Of a stretch of 64,000 nt of DNA, positions 1-8,462 are shown one piece after another. The stretch spans positions 186,001 to 250,000 of the forward strand of contig CAVZGE010000003.1 of the NCBI GenBank assembly GCA_963774745.1, read 5' to 3'. Under the pieces are notes generated by a model. It was given only the letters and a program-made list of their open reading frames with translations. It had not been told where the DNA came from and made no database searches. The DNA comes from Prado023 sp963774745 (GTDB lineage Bacteria > Actinomycetota > Actinomycetes > S36-B12 > CAIYMF01). The translations under genes and the position numbers were made by a program. Position 1 is the stretch's first letter; each line of letters opens with the position of its first letter.

Positions 1-3000
1 CGCGGCGCAGGCCGAAGGAGATCCCGAGGTCGCCGTCGGTCCCGCTGAAGGCATCGGTCGGCGCAGCGCCACGCACGACCGACACGGCCAGGACCTCCCG
101 GGCGATGTCGTCGCAGTGCTCGTCCAGGGCAGCGCCCAGCTCGGTGGAGTCGGTGGACAACCAGAGGACGATCCGGTCGCTGACCTCCAGCCCGGCGGAC
201 TTGCGCCCCTCCTGGACCAGCCGGACCACCTCGCGGGCAAGGCCCCGGCCGATCAGCTCGGGGGTCAGGTGCAGGTCCAGGGCGAGGGTCTCCCCGGCGT
301 CGGTGGCCACCGCCCACCCCTCGCGCGGGGTCTCGGTGATCACGACGTCGTCGAGCCCGATCGTCTCGGGGACCCCCGCCACATCGACGGTGGCCGAGCC
401 GTCCCCGCGCAGCGCGGCGGTCAGCTCCACGGGGTCCGCCGCCCCGATGGCCGCGGCGACCGGCTGGGTGCCCTTGCCGAAGCGCCGGCCCAGGGAGCGG
501 AAGTTCGCCTTCACGCTGACGTGCACGAGCTCGTCGGTCGTGGCGTCGTCAGTCCCGCCGCCGAGGCTGACCACCGACATCACGTTGAGCTCGTCAGCCA
601 GCTGGTCGCGCAGCTCCGCGGGCATCCGGTCCCAGCCCGGCGCGGACACCAGTGCCCGGCCGAGGGGCTGGCGGGTGCGCACCCTGCCCTCGGCGCGGGC
701 CCCGCGGCCCAGCTCGACGAGGCGGCGGATGAGTGCCACCTGCTCGGCGAGCTCCGGGTCGGCCAGCGCCGCCGAGTCGTCGGGCCAGTCCTGCAGGTGC
801 ACCGAGTCGCCCGCTGTCGACGCGAAGAGGTCCTGCCACACCCGCTCGGTGACGAACGGCGTGAGCGGGGCCATCAGCAGCGTCAGGGTCCGAAGGCACT
901 CGTGCAGGGTGTGCAGGGCCGCGGGGTCGCCCTCCCAGAACCGGCGTCGCGAGCGGCGCACGTACCAGTTGGACAGGTCGTCGATGAAGCCCGCCAGCAG
1001 GCGCCCCGCGCGCTGGGTGTCGAAGGCGTCCAGCGCGACGGTGACCTCTGCGGAAAGCCGGCTGGCCTCGGCCAGCGCCCAGCGGTCGAGCACCGGGCGG
1101 TCGGCGACGTCGGGGGCAGTGGTCGGGTCCGGGACGAACCCGGCGGTGCGGGCGTACAGCGACTGGAACGACACGGTGTTCCAGTACGTCAGCAGCGTCC
1201 GGCGCACGACCTCGGCGATGGCGGCGTGCCCCACCCGGCGCGCCTGCCACGGCGAGCCGGCGGCCAGCATGAACCAGCGCACGGCATCGGCGCCGTGGTC
1301 GTCCATCAGCGGGATCGGCTCGAGTATGTTGCCCAGGTGCTTGCTCATCTTGCGGCCGTCGTCGTCGAGGATGTGGCCCAGGCAGAGCACGGTCCGGTAG
1401 GAGGACTCGTCGAAGACCAGCGTGCCGACGGCCATCAGGGTGTAGAACCACCCGCGGGTCTGGTCGATGGCCTCGCAGATGAAGTCCGCGGGGTACTTGC
1501 GCGCGAACTCCTCCTGGCCGGAGTGCGGGTATCCCCATTGCGCGAACGGCATGGCGCCGCTGTCGTACCAGCCGTCGATGACCTCCGGGACGCGCGTGGC
1601 CACGGCGGCGCACTGCGGGCAGTCGAACGAGACGTCGTCGACGTACGGACGGTGCGGATCCAGTGCGGAGAGGTCCTCGCCCGCGAGCTCGCCGAGCTCG
1701 GCGAGTGATCCGATGCACGTCAGGTGGCCCTCGGGGCAGCGCCAGATCGGCAGCGGCGTGCCCCAGTAGCGGTTGCGCGACAGTGCCCAGTCGACGTTGT
1801 TCTCCAGCCAGTCGCCGTACCGGCCCCACTTGATGGTCTCCGGGTGCCACGTGGTGCCCTCGTTCTCGCGGAGCAGGGCGTCCTTGATGGCCGTGGTCCG
1901 GATGTACCAGGACGGCTGGGCGTAGTAGACCAGCGGGGTGTGGCAGCGCCAGCAGTGCGGGTAGGAGTGCTCGAACTGCTCGTGGCGGAACATCAGCCCG
2001 CGGGCCTCGAGATCGGCGACGAGCGTCGGGTCGGCGGCCTTGAAGAACATCCCGCCGACCATCGGCACCGACGGGTCGAAGGTGCCGTCGGGCAGCAGCG
2101 GGTTCACCACGGGCAGGCCGTAGGTGCGGCAGGAGACGAGGTCGTCCGCACCGAAGGCCGGTGCCTGGTGGACGAGGCCGGAGCCGTCCTCGGTGGTGAC
2201 ATAGTCGGCCAGGATCACGAAGTGCGCATCCGGGATCTCGACCAGGTCGAACGGGCGGGAGTACCCGGTGCGCTCCAGGTCGCGGCCGGGCATCGTGGCC
2301 AGGACCTCGTGGCCCTCGGGCAGCTTGGCCTCGCGCAGGTCCTCGGCGATGACCAGGAGCTCGGAGTCGCCCATCTCGCCGGTCACCCGGACCACCTGGT
2401 AGTTCGCGTCCGGCCTGACGGCCACTGCGGTGTTGGACACCAATGTCCAGGGGGTGGTGGTCCACACCAGCAGGCTGACCCCGGGGAAGCGCTCGGCCAG
2501 CGGCCCGCTGGTGACCGGCATGCGCACGTAGACCGACGGGTCGACGACGTCCTCGTACCCCTGGGCCAGCTCATGGTCGGACAGGCCGGTGCCGCACCGG
2601 GGGCAGTAGGGGCTCACCCGGTGGTCCTGCACGAGCAGGCCCTTGTCGAAGATCTGCTTGAGCGACCACCACACGCTCTGCACGTACGCCGGATCCATCG
2701 TCCAGTAGGCCTGGTCCATGTCGACCCAGTAGCCCATCCGCTCGGTGAGGACGGCGAACTCATCCACGTGGCGCAGCACCGACTCCCGGCAGCGGGCGTT
2801 GAACTGCGCCACGCCGTAGGCCTCGATGTCGCCCTTGCCGGTGAACCCGAGCTCCTTCTCGACCGCGAGCTCGACCGGCAGCCCGTGGCAGTCCCATCCG
2901 GCCTTGCGATCCACCCGGTACCCGCGCATCGTCCGGAACCGCGGGAAGACGTCCTTGAACACCCGGGCCTCGACGTGGTGCGTGCCCGGTGTCCCGTTCG

Positions 3001-3196
3001 CGGTCGGTGGGCCCTCGTAGAAGGTCCATTCGGGGGCGCCCTCGCGCTGGGCCAGGGAGCGGTGGAAGACGTCGTTGTCGGCCCAGAGCGCCAGGACCTG
3101 CTGATCCACCTCCGCCAGGTCGACCTTCGCCGGGACCGCTGCATAGGGGCGGGCGGTCGTCGGCTCGGGGTGCGAGGGGCTCTGGTGCGTGCTCAT
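1..3196 (-). CDS. ileS: Isoleucine-tRNA ligase, 3' end cut by window edge
   Basis: Charges tRNA-Ile with isoleucine in the cytoplasm. The reverse frame is open from an ATG at 3196 (protein start MSTHQSPSHPEP) to position 1, about 1065 codons, so only the extreme C-terminus should be missing. The HIGH element reads GTHHVEAR, followed by KAGWDCHGLPVEL; the KMSKS loop near 1340 reads GRKMSKHLGN; the zinc-type motif SPYCPRCGTGLSD is also present. These variants are those of the eukaryote-like IleRS class, which Mycobacterium tuberculosis also has and which is known to be poorly inhibited by mupirocin. An AAGGAC ribosome-binding site lies 6 nt before the ATG. All plus-strand frames over this stretch are shadows. 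Confidence 0.97.
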   Translation of the reverse strand, partial: MSTHQSPSHPEPTTARPYAAVPAKVDLAEVDQQVLALWADNDVFHRSLAQREGAPEWTFYEGPPTANGTPGTHHVEARVFKDVFPRFRTMRGYRVDRKAGWDCHGLPVELAVEKELGFTGKGDIEAYGVAQFNARCRESVLRHVDEFAVLTERMGYWVDMDQAYWTMDPAYVQSVWWSLKQIFDKGLLVQDHRVSPYCPRCGTGLSDHELAQGYEDVVDPSVYVRMPVTSGPLAERFPGVSLLVWTTTPWTLVSNTAVAVRPDANYQVVRVTGEMGDSELLVIAEDLREAKLPEGHEVLATMPGRDLERTGYSRPFDLVEIPDAHFVILADYVTTEDGSGLVHQAPAFGADDLVSCRTYGLPVVNPLLPDGTFDPSVPMVGGMFFKAADPTLVADLEARGLMFRHEQFEHSYPHCWRCHTPLVYYAQPSWYIRTTAIKDALLRENEGTTWHPETIKWGRYGDWLENNVDWALSRNRYWGTPLPIWRCPEGHLTCIGSLAELGELAGEDLSALDPHRPYVDDVSFDCPQCAAVATRVPEVIDGWYDSGAMPFAQWGYPHSGQEEFARKYPADFICEAIDQTRGWFYTLMAVGTLVFDESSYRTVLCLGHILDDDGRKMSKHLGNILEPIPLMDDHGADAVRWFMLAAGSPWQARRVGHAAIAEVVRRTLLTYWNTVSFQSLYARTAGFVPDPTTAPDVADRPVLDRWALAEASRLSAEVTVALDAFDTQRAGRLLAGFIDDLSNWYVRRSRRRFWEGDPAALHTLHECLRTLTLLMAPLTPFVTERVWQDLFASTAGDSVHLQDWPDDSAALADPELAEQVALIRRLVELGRGARAEGRVRTRQPLGRALVSAPGWDRMPAELRDQLADELNVMSVVSLGGGTDDATTDELVHVSVKANFRSLGRRFGKGTQPVAAAIGAADPVELTAALRGDGSATVDVAGVPETIGLDDVVITETPREGWAVATDAGETLALDLHLTPELIGRGLAREVVRLVQEGRKSAGLEVSDRIVLWLSTDSTELGAALDEHCDDIAREVLAVSVVRGAAPTDAFSGTDGDLGISFGLRR

Positions 3197-3227
3197 CGTC
3201 TCGTCCTTGATCGGGGGCAGGCCGCTG

Positions 3228-3233
3228 ATTCTA
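3228..3233 (-). promoter_or_regulatory. Candidate -10 box of ileS (TAGAAT)
   Basis: TAGAAT on the minus strand would start transcription near 3221, giving ileS a leader of about 25 nt that contains its AAGGAC site. It overlaps the stop codon of the upstream DUF167 gene. No clear -35 is visible. Confidence 0.4.
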
Positions 3234-3554
3234 GTCGTGGGTGGTCGTTCCGGCCGCTCCCTCGCCCAGCAGGGCAGCCCAGCGGGTGGCGAGGTCGGCC
3301 GGCGGATCCGTGATCTCCACGAGCTTGTCGCGCGAGGTCGCGCCCCGGACCACCCTGACCTGGCGGGGGCGCAGGCCCAGGGCCTGCGCCAGGGTGCGCT
3401 CGGCCGCGGCGGTTGCCGCACCCTCCACCGGTCGGGCCCGCACCCGGACCTCCAGGACGGGCGGATCGCCCGGGCGCGAGGTGGCCGCGCAGCCGCCCGC
3501 CGCGTCCTGTCGGGCCGCGGGTCTGACCCGGATCGCGGCACGGAAGGATGTCAC
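3231..3554 (-). CDS. DUF167 / YggU family protein
   Basis: A small protein of about 107 residues of the DUF167 (YggU) family, whose biochemical role is not established. The family pattern is visible: RVRPAA near the N-terminus, LEVRVRARPVEG in the middle and VRGATSRDK near the end. I chose GTG at 3554 because the family begins close to its RVRP motif and a GAGGA precedes it by 8 nt; an upstream ATG at 3584 would add ten residues. It is read in the same direction as ileS, 34 nt upstream, and divergently from the DksA/TraR-like gene. Confidence 0.8.
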   Translation of the reverse strand: MTSFRAAIRVRPAARQDAAGGCAATSRPGDPPVLEVRVRARPVEGAATAAAERTLAQALGLRPRQVRVVRGATSRDKLVEITDPPADLATRWAALLGEGAAGTTTHD

Positions 3555-3560
3555 GGGGGA

Positions 3561-3566
3561 TATCCT
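3561..3566 (+). promoter_or_regulatory. Candidate -10 box of the DksA/TraR gene (TATCCT)
   Basis: TATCCT lies 50 nt before the ATG at 3617 and would give a leader of about 44 nt carrying the AGGAGA site. No convincing -35 is seen. Confidence 0.35.
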
Positions 3567-3616
3567 CGCCCAAGGTGCGCCCACAGTGGGGCTGGGCAGC
3601 AGGTAGGAGACAGCAG

Positions 3617-4237
3617 ATGGGTGCTGGAGGCTGGGTGAGCGGCGGGATCCGGCGTGCCGTGTCCGGGGTCAGGTCCGCGATGCCCGGGCCGGGGGAGCCG
3701 GAGGCTGCCGCCGCGGAGCAGGTCGCCGTGGAACCCAGTCCGCGGGAGCCCGCCACGAGGAAGCCCGCCGCGACGAAGTCCGCCACGAGGAAGCCCGCTG
3801 CGAGGAAGCCCGCCCCGACCGAGCCCGCCGCGGCCGAGCCCGCCGCGGCCGAGGCGACTGCCGAGGAGGCCCCGACGTGGACCGCCGAGGAGCTGGCGGG
3901 GTTCCGGGCCGCGCTCGAGATCGACATCAACCGGCTGCGCGAGGAGCTCCACATGGGCGAGGTCGACATGGCCGACCTGCTCGCCGACTCCGGCGACGGC
4001 GGTGGTGACGACCAGGCCGATGCCGGGTCGAAGACCCTCGAGCGGGAGCAGGAGATGAGCGTCAACGCCAACGCCCGGGACCTGCTCGACCAGTCCACCC
4101 ACGCGTTGCGCCGCCTGGAGGCCGGCACCTACGGGATCTGCGAGTCCTGCGGGCGGGTCATCCCGGCAGCCCGGCTGCGGGCCTTCCCACGGGCCACCCT
4201 GTGCATCGCCTGCAAGCAGGCAGAGGAGCGCCGCTGA
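3617..4237 (+). CDS. DksA/TraR C4 zinc-finger protein with Ala/Pro/Lys-rich N-terminus
   Basis: A 206-residue DksA/TraR-family protein. In this family the zinc finger sits beside a coiled coil that reaches into the RNA polymerase secondary channel. The four cysteines are C175, C178, C196 and C199 (CESC and CIAC, 17 residues between the pairs). About residues 100-170 are charged and helical. Residues 25-80 are a low-complexity tract rich in Ala, Pro, Lys, Arg, Thr and Glu, first basic (repeats like ATRKPA) then acidic, resembling disordered histone-H1-like tails. The ATG at 3617 is preferred because AGGAGA precedes it by 6 nt. It ends 1 nt before lspA, so the two are probably co-translated. 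Whether it truly acts on RNA polymerase is inference. Confidence 0.85.
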   Translation: MGAGGWVSGGIRRAVSGVRSAMPGPGEPEAAAAEQVAVEPSPREPATRKPAATKSATRKPAARKPAPTEPAAAEPAAAEATAEEAPTWTAEELAGFRAALEIDINRLREELHMGEVDMADLLADSGDGGGDDQADAGSKTLEREQEMSVNANARDLLDQSTHALRRLEAGTYGICESCGRVIPAARLRAFPRATLCIACKQAEERR

Positions 4238-4238
4238 C

Positions 4239-4790
4239 GTGAGTCGACTCCCGCTGACCCTCGGCGTGGCAGCAGGGGTGGTCGTCATCGACCAGGTCAC
4301 GAAGGCACTGGCGGTCGCCCGCCTCGAGGGTGAGCCCCCGATCGAGATCGTCGGGCGGTGGCTGCAGCTGACCTTCGTGCGCAACCCGGGTGCTGCCTTC
4401 TCGCTGGCGGGCAACTACACGATCGTGATCAGTGTCGTGGCGATCATCGTGGCAGTGGCCATCGTGCGCACCGCGCGGACGCTGACCAACCCGTGGTGGG
4501 CGGTCGTGCTCGGTGGCATCCTCGGCGGCGCGGTCGGGAACCTGATCGACCGGGTGCTTCGCGAGCCCGGACCGTTCCGTGGTCACGTCGTGGACTTCCT
4601 GGCGTTCCCCAACTTCCCGGTGTTCAACGTCGCCGACATGGCGCTGGTCGGGTCGGCGATCCTGGCGGTCCTGCTGAGCATCAAGGGCGTGGAGATGGGC
4701 GACGCCGCACGCGCGGACGCCGCACCCGCCGACCCGGCACCCGCTGACGCTTCGCCATCCGACCCCGATCAGGCGCGCTCCGATGGCTGA
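4239..4790 (+). CDS. lspA: Lipoprotein signal peptidase II
   Basis: Cleaves the signal peptide of prolipoproteins at the membrane after Lgt has added diacylglycerol; lgt is also in this window, at 31.4 kb. The 183-residue protein has four hydrophobic segments and the family motifs DQVTK (18-22), VRNPGAAFS (47-55), GGAVGNLIDR (catalytic D104) and FNVAD (catalytic D133). The last 30 residues are a hydrophilic Ala/Asp/Pro tail outside the conserved fold. It starts with GTG one base after the preceding stop and overlaps rluD by 8 nt, giving a tight three-gene unit. Confidence 0.96.
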   Translation: MSRLPLTLGVAAGVVVIDQVTKALAVARLEGEPPIEIVGRWLQLTFVRNPGAAFSLAGNYTIVISVVAIIVAVAIVRTARTLTNPWWAVVLGGILGGAVGNLIDRVLREPGPFRGHVVDFLAFPNFPVFNVADMALVGSAILAVLLSIKGVEMGDAARADAAPADPAPADASPSDPDQARSDG

Positions 4791-5709
4791 GCCGCGGTTG
4801 GCGCAGGTGCCCGACGGGCTGGCGGGGGAGCGCATCGACGCGGCCCTGGCCCGGATGTTCGGGCTGTCGCGCTCGAAGGCCGCCGAGCTGGCCGAGGCTG
4901 GGAACGTGCAGCTGGCCGGGCGGGTGGTCGGCAAGAGCGCGCGCGTGGACGCCGGTCAGCTCGTCGAGGTGCTCATCCCCGACGTGGTGCCCCCCGGATC
5001 GGTGCCCGAGGTCGACGTCCCCGAGCTGGTGGTCCTCCACGACGACGCCGACATCGTGGTCGTGGACAAGCCGGTCGGGGTCGCAGCGCACCCGAGTCAC
5101 GGCTTCGAGGGCCCGAGCGTCACCGGGGTCCTGGCGGCTCGTGGCTACCGAATCTCGACCTCCGGCGCCCCGGAGCGCCGCGGCGTGGTGCAGCGCCTGG
5201 ACGTGGGGACCTCCGGGGTGATGGTGCTGGCCAAGAGCGAGCCGGCCTACAGCCACCTGAAGCAGCAGTTCCGCGACCGCAGCCCGGAGAAGGTGTACCA
5301 CGCCCTGGTCCAGGGCCTGCCCGACCCGCTGCGCGGCACCATCGACGCGCCCATCGGCCGGCACCCGCACCACGACTGGAAGTTCGGGGTGATCGCCGGG
5401 GGCCGGAACTCCGTGACGCACTACGAGGTGCTGGAGGCGCTGCGGTTCGCCAGCCTGCTCGAGGTCCACCTCGAGACCGGGCGCACCCACCAGATCCGGG
5501 TCCACATGGCGGCGATCAAGCACCCGTGCGTCGGCGATGTCATGTACGGCGCTGACCCGGTCCTGGCCGCACGCTGTGGCCTGGAGCGCCAGTGGCTGCA
5601 CGCGGTCCGGCTCGGGATCCTGCACCCCGGATCCGGCGAATGGGTCGAGTTCACCTCGCCCTACCCGCCCGACCTCGACCATGCCCTGCGGACCCTGGCG
5701 CCCGACTGA
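4783..5709 (+). CDS. rluD: RluD-type 23S rRNA pseudouridine synthase
   Basis: Isomerises uridine to pseudouridine in 23S rRNA (RluA/RluD family; the exact target cannot be read from sequence). The 308 residues contain an N-terminal S4 RNA-binding domain (about 14-70) and the synthase domain with RLDVGTSG, in which D140 is the catalytic aspartate, and the later ETGRTHQIRVH motif. One oddity: the usual HRLD reads QRLD, so the His before Arg is Gln. The nucleophile itself is intact. The ATG overlaps lspA by 8 nt, the usual lspA-rluD pairing. Confidence 0.94.
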   Translation: MAEPRLAQVPDGLAGERIDAALARMFGLSRSKAAELAEAGNVQLAGRVVGKSARVDAGQLVEVLIPDVVPPGSVPEVDVPELVVLHDDADIVVVDKPVGVAAHPSHGFEGPSVTGVLAARGYRISTSGAPERRGVVQRLDVGTSGVMVLAKSEPAYSHLKQQFRDRSPEKVYHALVQGLPDPLRGTIDAPIGRHPHHDWKFGVIAGGRNSVTHYEVLEALRFASLLEVHLETGRTHQIRVHMAAIKHPCVGDVMYGADPVLAARCGLERQWLHAVRLGILHPGSGEWVEFTSPYPPDLDHALRTLAPD

Positions 5710-5742
5710 TCAGCGCCGGTGGCCCGGTGGCAGAGTGGGGTC

Positions 5743-6627
5743 ATGCCCACTGATCTCCAGCCCCCCGTCGTCCACTCGTCCGGAACGTTCGCGATCGGGG
5801 GTGACCTCCCGGTCCATCGCCTCGGCTTCGGCGCCATGCGGATCACCGGTCCGGGGATCTGGGGCGAGCCCGCCGACCGGCAGGGCGCCATCGCCCTGCT
5901 GCGCCGCGCGGTCGATCTCGGCGTGGACTTCATCGACACCGCCGACTCCTACGGGCCGAACGTGTCGGAGGACCTCATCCGCGAGGCCCTGCACCCCTAC
6001 GACGGGGTGCTCATCGCTACCAAGGGCGGCCTGACCCGCCAGGGCCCGGACAAGTGGGCACCGGTCGGCAGCCCCTACTACCTGCGCCAGTGCGTGGAGA
6101 TGTCGCTGCGCCGCCTCGGCGTGGACTGCATCGACCTCTACCAGTTGCACCGCATCGACTCCAACGTCCACCTCGAGGACCAGCTCGGGGCATTGAAGCG
6201 ACTCCAGGAGCAGGGCAAGATCCGCCACCTGGGGCTCTCGCAGGTCACGGTGGGGGAGCTCGCGGCCGCCCGCGAGATCATCGACGTCACGACCGTGCAG
6301 AACCTGTACAACCTCGGTGACCGCAGCTCCGAGGACGTGCTGGCGGCGTGTGAGGCGGACGGGATCGGGTTCATCCCGTGGTTCCCGGTCGCGGCCGGCC
6401 CGCTGGCCCGCCCCGACGGGCCGCTGGCCGGGATCGTGGCCCGCACCGGGATCCCCGCTGCACAGCTGTCGCTGGCGTGGCTGCTGCGCCGGTCCCCGGT
6501 GGTCCTGCCGATCCCCGGGACGTCGTCCGTGGCGCACCTGGAGGAGAACTGCGCGGCGGCCGCGGTCACCTTCGACGACGCCACATTCGCCGACCTCTCC
6601 TCGCTGGGCGGCCTCGACGAGGAGTAG
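5743..6627 (+). CDS. Aldo/keto reductase
   Basis: A 294-residue NAD(P)H-dependent oxidoreductase with the AKR barrel and its tetrad visible: D65 and Y70 in DTADSYG, K94 in ATKGG and H136 in LHRID. The C-terminal PIPGTSS stretch is where the family binds the nucleotide phosphate. The substrate is unknown; it resembles the pyridoxal-reductase-like branch rather than a named metabolic enzyme. ATG at 5743 is preceded by CAGAGT ending 6 nt before it, a variant of the leaderless -10 arrangement seen elsewhere in the window. It converges on fhs with 22 nt between them. Confidence 0.88.
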   Translation: MPTDLQPPVVHSSGTFAIGGDLPVHRLGFGAMRITGPGIWGEPADRQGAIALLRRAVDLGVDFIDTADSYGPNVSEDLIREALHPYDGVLIATKGGLTRQGPDKWAPVGSPYYLRQCVEMSLRRLGVDCIDLYQLHRIDSNVHLEDQLGALKRLQEQGKIRHLGLSQVTVGELAAAREIIDVTTVQNLYNLGDRSSEDVLAACEADGIGFIPWFPVAAGPLARPDGPLAGIVARTGIPAAQLSLAWLLRRSPVVLPIPGTSSVAHLEENCAAAAVTFDDATFADLSSLGGLDEE

Positions 6628-6649
6628 CGCGGGGCGGCCGGAGTACCGA

Positions 6650-8311
6650 TCAGTCGCTGTCGCCGGCCATCAGGCCGGTGATCGAGCCATCGGGGCGGAT
6701 GTGCACGCGCAGGGCGGCCGGCTCGCGGGGCAGGCCGGGCATCGTGACGATCGAGCCGGTGCTGGCCACCACGAACCCGGCACCGGCAGCAAGGCGGGCC
6801 TCGCGCACGGTGATCGTGAAGCCGTGCGGCACGCCCCGGCGGGTGGGGTCGTCGGACAGTGACAGGTGCGTCTTGGCGATGCACACCGGCAGGTCGGTGC
6901 CGACCGCGGCCGTGATCCGGGCCAGCTCCTTGACTGCCGCGGGCGCGATCTCGACCCCGTCGGCGCCGTACACGTGCTTGGCGACCGCCGCGATCTTCTC
7001 GGCGTAGGGGGCGGCCGGGGCGTACGGGTGCCAGGGCTGCGGCGGGCGGGCGTCGGTCGCGTCGACCACCCGGGCGACCACATCGGCCAGCTCGAGCGCT
7101 CCCTTGGCCCCGTCGGCGAACCCCGTGCACGGGGCCATCGGGACCCCGTGGCTGGCGCACCATGCGGCCAACAGATCGACCTCGTCCTGGGGGTCGTCCG
7201 GGAACAGGTTCAACGCGACCACCGGGGGCAGGCCATAGGCGCCCACGCTGAACAGGTGCCGCTCGAGCTGCGGCAGGCCCGCCCGGAGCGCTGCCAGGTT
7301 CGGCCGACCGACTTCGGCCAACGAGGCGCCCCCGTGCAGGCGCAGGGCTTTCAGCGTCGCGACGAGCACCACGGCCCGCGGCCAGATCCCCGCCGAGCGA
7401 CAGGCGATGTCGAGGAACTTCTCGCCGCCGAGGTCGAACCCGAACCCGCCCTCGGTGATGACGTCGGCGCCGGTGGCCAGGGCCATCCGCGTGGCGATCA
7501 TCGAGTTGGTGCCGTGGGCGATGTTCGCGAACGGCCCGCCGTGCACCAGGACCGGTCCGCCGTCGGCGGTCTGGGCGAGGTTGGGCATGAGGGCATCGCG
7601 CAGCAGGGCGGTCATGGCCGGGGCCGCGCCGATGTCGTCGGCGGTCACGGGCTGGTCCTGGCTGGTCCAGCCGACCACGATCCGCCCGAGCCGGGCCTGC
7701 AGGTCGGACAGGCCGCTTGCCAGGCACAGGGCGGCCATCACCTCGCTGGAGGCGGTGATCTGGAAGCCGGCCTCCCGCGGGATGCCGTCCAGTGGTCCCC
7801 CCAGGCCCAGCACGACGTGGCGCAGGAACCGGTCGTTCATGTCGACCGCCCGCGGCCAGGTGACCCGCCGGGGGTCCAGCGGGGCCTGCTGGCCGAACTG
7901 CAGGCAGTTGTCGACCAGCGCGGAGAGCAGGTTGTGGGCCGAGGTGATGGCGTGCAGGTCGCCGGTGAAGTGCAGGTTGATCGCCTCGGCCGGCTCGATC
8001 GTGGCCGCGCCGCCCCCGGTGCCACCGCCCTTCATCCCGAAGACCGGGCCCAGCGACGGCTCGCGCAGCGCCAGGACCGCGTGCCGGCCCTGGGCCCGCA
8101 TGCCCATGGCCAGGGCGATGGCCATCGTGGTCTTGCCCTCTCCCGAGGGCGTCGGGGTGATCGCCGAGACGAGGATCAGCCGCCCTGACGGCTCCCGGCC
8201 CGCGAGGGCGGCGAGGTCGACCTTCGCCCGGTGCGGCCCCCAGCCGATCACATGCTCCGGGGCGATCCCCAGCTCGGCGGCGACATCGGTCATCGGGCGC
8301 AGTTCGGGCAC
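6650..8311 (-). CDS. fhs: Formate-tetrahydrofolate ligase
   Basis: Makes 10-formyl-THF from formate, THF and ATP, feeding one-carbon units to purine and formyl-Met synthesis. The 553-residue length matches the family. The P-loop reads TPTPSGEGKTT, followed by EPSLGPVFGMKGGGTGGG and the conserved THLSLS near the C-terminus. I prefer GTG at 8311 because the family begins with a short segment aligned to LRPMTDVAAELG; the alternative ATG at 8293 would cut into it. No strong ribosome-binding site is seen before either. It is divergent from dnaE, 151 nt away. Confidence 0.94.
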   Translation of the reverse strand: MPELRPMTDVAAELGIAPEHVIGWGPHRAKVDLAALAGREPSGRLILVSAITPTPSGEGKTTMAIALAMGMRAQGRHAVLALREPSLGPVFGMKGGGTGGGAATIEPAEAINLHFTGDLHAITSAHNLLSALVDNCLQFGQQAPLDPRRVTWPRAVDMNDRFLRHVVLGLGGPLDGIPREAGFQITASSEVMAALCLASGLSDLQARLGRIVVGWTSQDQPVTADDIGAAPAMTALLRDALMPNLAQTADGGPVLVHGGPFANIAHGTNSMIATRMALATGADVITEGGFGFDLGGEKFLDIACRSAGIWPRAVVLVATLKALRLHGGASLAEVGRPNLAALRAGLPQLERHLFSVGAYGLPPVVALNLFPDDPQDEVDLLAAWCASHGVPMAPCTGFADGAKGALELADVVARVVDATDARPPQPWHPYAPAAPYAEKIAAVAKHVYGADGVEIAPAAVKELARITAAVGTDLPVCIAKTHLSLSDDPTRRGVPHGFTITVREARLAAGAGFVVASTGSIVTMPGLPREPAALRVHIRPDGSITGLMAGDSD

Positions 8312-8376
8312 AGTTGGCCATGCTGGCACCGGCGGGGGGCCGGTGTCGCTGCGTCGGGGATGTCGGTGGCCGGCGG

Positions 8377-8382
8377 TACGAT
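8377..8382 (+). promoter_or_regulatory. Candidate -10 box of dnaE (TACGAT)
   Basis: TACGAT lies 80 nt before the dnaE GTG, in the divergent fhs-dnaE gap. No good -35 is present, so this is a weak call. Confidence 0.3.
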
Positions 8383-8462
8383 CGTCCCCTGCCCGAGCCC
8401 GCCTTCCCCGCCAGGTGCGCGGCGCAGTCGTTGGTACGTGCACCAGCCCCGGGAGGACCTCC

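Noticed and set aside
105..1708. Plus-strand open frames of 431 and 530 codons at the left edge
   Set aside because: The minus strand here reads as IleRS with its KMSKH loop; the plus frames have no recognisable domain.
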